Origin: Bryobacteraceae bacterium | GTDB taxonomy: Bacteria > Acidobacteriota > Terriglobia > Bryobacterales > Bryobacteraceae | Length of the DNA stretch: 64,000 bases | Reading direction: 5' to 3' | Assembly: GCA_041394945.1 (NCBI GenBank) | Contig: JAWKHH010000001.1 | Span: 1,302,001-1,366,000 of the forward strand | The notes under the pieces: model-generated | What the model was told of the DNA's origin: nothing | What the model saw: only the letters and a program-made list of their open reading frames with translations | Databases searched by the model: none | Made by a program: the position numbers and the translations under genes | Shown: piece by piece, positions 63,393 to 64,000 of the stretch | Layout: the number at the start of each line of letters is the position of its first letter | Position numbering within the stretch: position 1 is the first letter of the stretch

Positions 63393-64000
63393 TTAGCTCC
63401 TTGCAACGAACTCCTGAAGCGATTCCTTCGCGGGCGTCAAATACTTCATCGGGAACGTCCGCCCACCTTTCGTCAGACTGCGCCATAGCCCAAGGAATCC
63501 GGCTGGATGGTTCGTCAGTCGGCGCGTTCCCGTGTGATGGGTGAACTCGCTCTGGAAAAAACCCTGTTCCCAGAGGCATGTCGTTTCAACGGACAAATCG
63601 TCGGGCGAGCGCATGCTGCCCTGGCAAGTCCACGCGGTCTCCCCGTCCACGTTCCAGTAGGGGGCGACCATCAGTGCCGTCCGCGCGACCGGCCGATGGT
63701 TTTCCGGCAGTGCACGGACCCACAGGTCTTTTCCCCTCACCTTCCAAACCAGCGGAGGTTGGGGAAACCGCTTGCCGCTCAGCTTGTGGGCGTCCGCATC
63801 GTGGGCCGCAAAGAACATGGTGCGGACCATTGCAGGCGTCCACCAGACGATCGTTTCAGCCGTCCGCACCAGAACGCTCTCCGGAAGAATTTCCGTGGGC
63901 ACCCGCGTTCCCAGACCCTGGGCGAGATGATGAACGAATTCGGTAGTCAGTTCCTGAGCTTCGCCGAGAAATGGCGCTCCGTCCGTCGAGCCCTGCCGAA
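63393..64000 (-). CDS. PRTRC-system protein B (5' end beyond window)
   Basis: The minus frame is open to the right edge (203 residues in view). It shows the protein B pattern: ILPESVLVRTAETIVWWTPA, FPQPPLVWKVRGKDLWVRAL, MVAPYWNVDGETAWTCQGSM and FFQSEFTHHTGTRRLTNHPAG. The family has been proposed to be E2-like, with the Cys in the TCQGSM motif as the likely thiol. This fits the E1-like gene right after it. A GTG at 63902 is an internal candidate start, but the reading frame and likely homology continue further upstream, so the gene is treated as cut by the window. Confidence 0.75.
   Translation of the reverse strand, partial: RQGSTDGAPFLGEAQELTTEFVHHLAQGLGTRVPTEILPESVLVRTAETIVWWTPAMVRTMFFAAHDADAHKLSGKRFPQPPLVWKVRGKDLWVRALPENHRPVARTALMVAPYWNVDGETAWTCQGSMRSPDDLSVETTCLWEQGFFQSEFTHHTGTRRLTNHPAGFLGLWRSLTKGGRTFPMKYLTPAKESLQEFVARS

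Overview
The window looks like a stretch of high-GC chromosome from an Acidobacteriota bacterium, most like the Bryobacterales/Solibacter group. That placement is an inference from gene content: a large TonB-dependent receptor with an N-terminal carboxypeptidase-regulatory-like domain, an FG-GAP/ASPIC-UnbV repeat protein, a GMC dehydrogenase paired with a gluconate-2-dehydrogenase subunit-3-like protein, and a RuBisCO-like-protein cluster. Genes for LPS and lipoprotein biogenesis (lpxC, rfaE2, an MsbA-like exporter, lnt, a SurA-like chaperone) show that the cell is Gram-negative.

Layout. 1-5000 (minus): trehalose/glycogen genes treY (cut by the window edge) and treX/glgX, and a degenerate receiver protein. 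5182-17294 (plus): a long envelope and housekeeping run with mscS, lpxC, a CDP-alcohol phosphatidyltransferase, a DUF218 protein, an ABC exporter, rfaE2, mfd, a surA-like gene, a YhaM-like HD/OB nuclease and a BlaI-family repressor. 17289-21409 (minus): a radical SAM/GT2 fusion and a GT4 glycosyltransferase. 21694-26657: the TonB receptor facing an FG-GAP protein across a shared terminator. 26698-29170: lipA, lnt and a tRNA-Arg gene that overlaps the 3' end of lnt. 29331-29645: a small secreted protein made of near-identical 18-residue CPEC repeats. 29747-34287: small membrane proteins, an ECF sigma factor with its putative anti-sigma factor, a lone nuoI and a thiol peroxidase-like gene. 34297-38174 (minus): a CoA-disulfide-reductase-like flavoprotein and an overlapping STAS / histidine kinase / response regulator operon. 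38415-40947 (minus): a GMC dehydrogenase pair and an unknown gene. 41061-45966 (plus): a sugar-acid operon consisting of a decayed MFS transporter, a RuBisCO-like protein, a DUF1537 kinase, an apionate-oxidoisomerase-like dehydrogenase and an Asp/Glu-racemase-fold protein. Together these resemble the D-apionate pathway running through 3-oxo-isoapionate. 45935-48888 (minus): an exported alpha/beta hydrolase and an exported unknown protein.

From about 49859 to the right edge the content changes to a genomic island. Its left boundary is a 50-base 3' fragment of tRNA-Asn(GUU) with no 5' half, the expected scar of tRNA-targeted integration. The island carries a promoter, an HTH-SNF2 helicase-DUF3883 fusion, a DUF1156 DNA methyltransferase, a DUF499 ATPase, a protein with a degenerate J-like domain, a 48-residue acidic protein and, convergent to these, PRTRC-system E1-like (ThiF) and protein B genes. 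I read the helicase/methylase/ATPase set as a phage-defence or modification module. Its exact composition here, with an HTH fused to the helicase and a J-like partner next to a ubiquitin-like conjugation pair, is the strongest candidate for an undescribed system. The CPEC-repeat peptide gene is the second.
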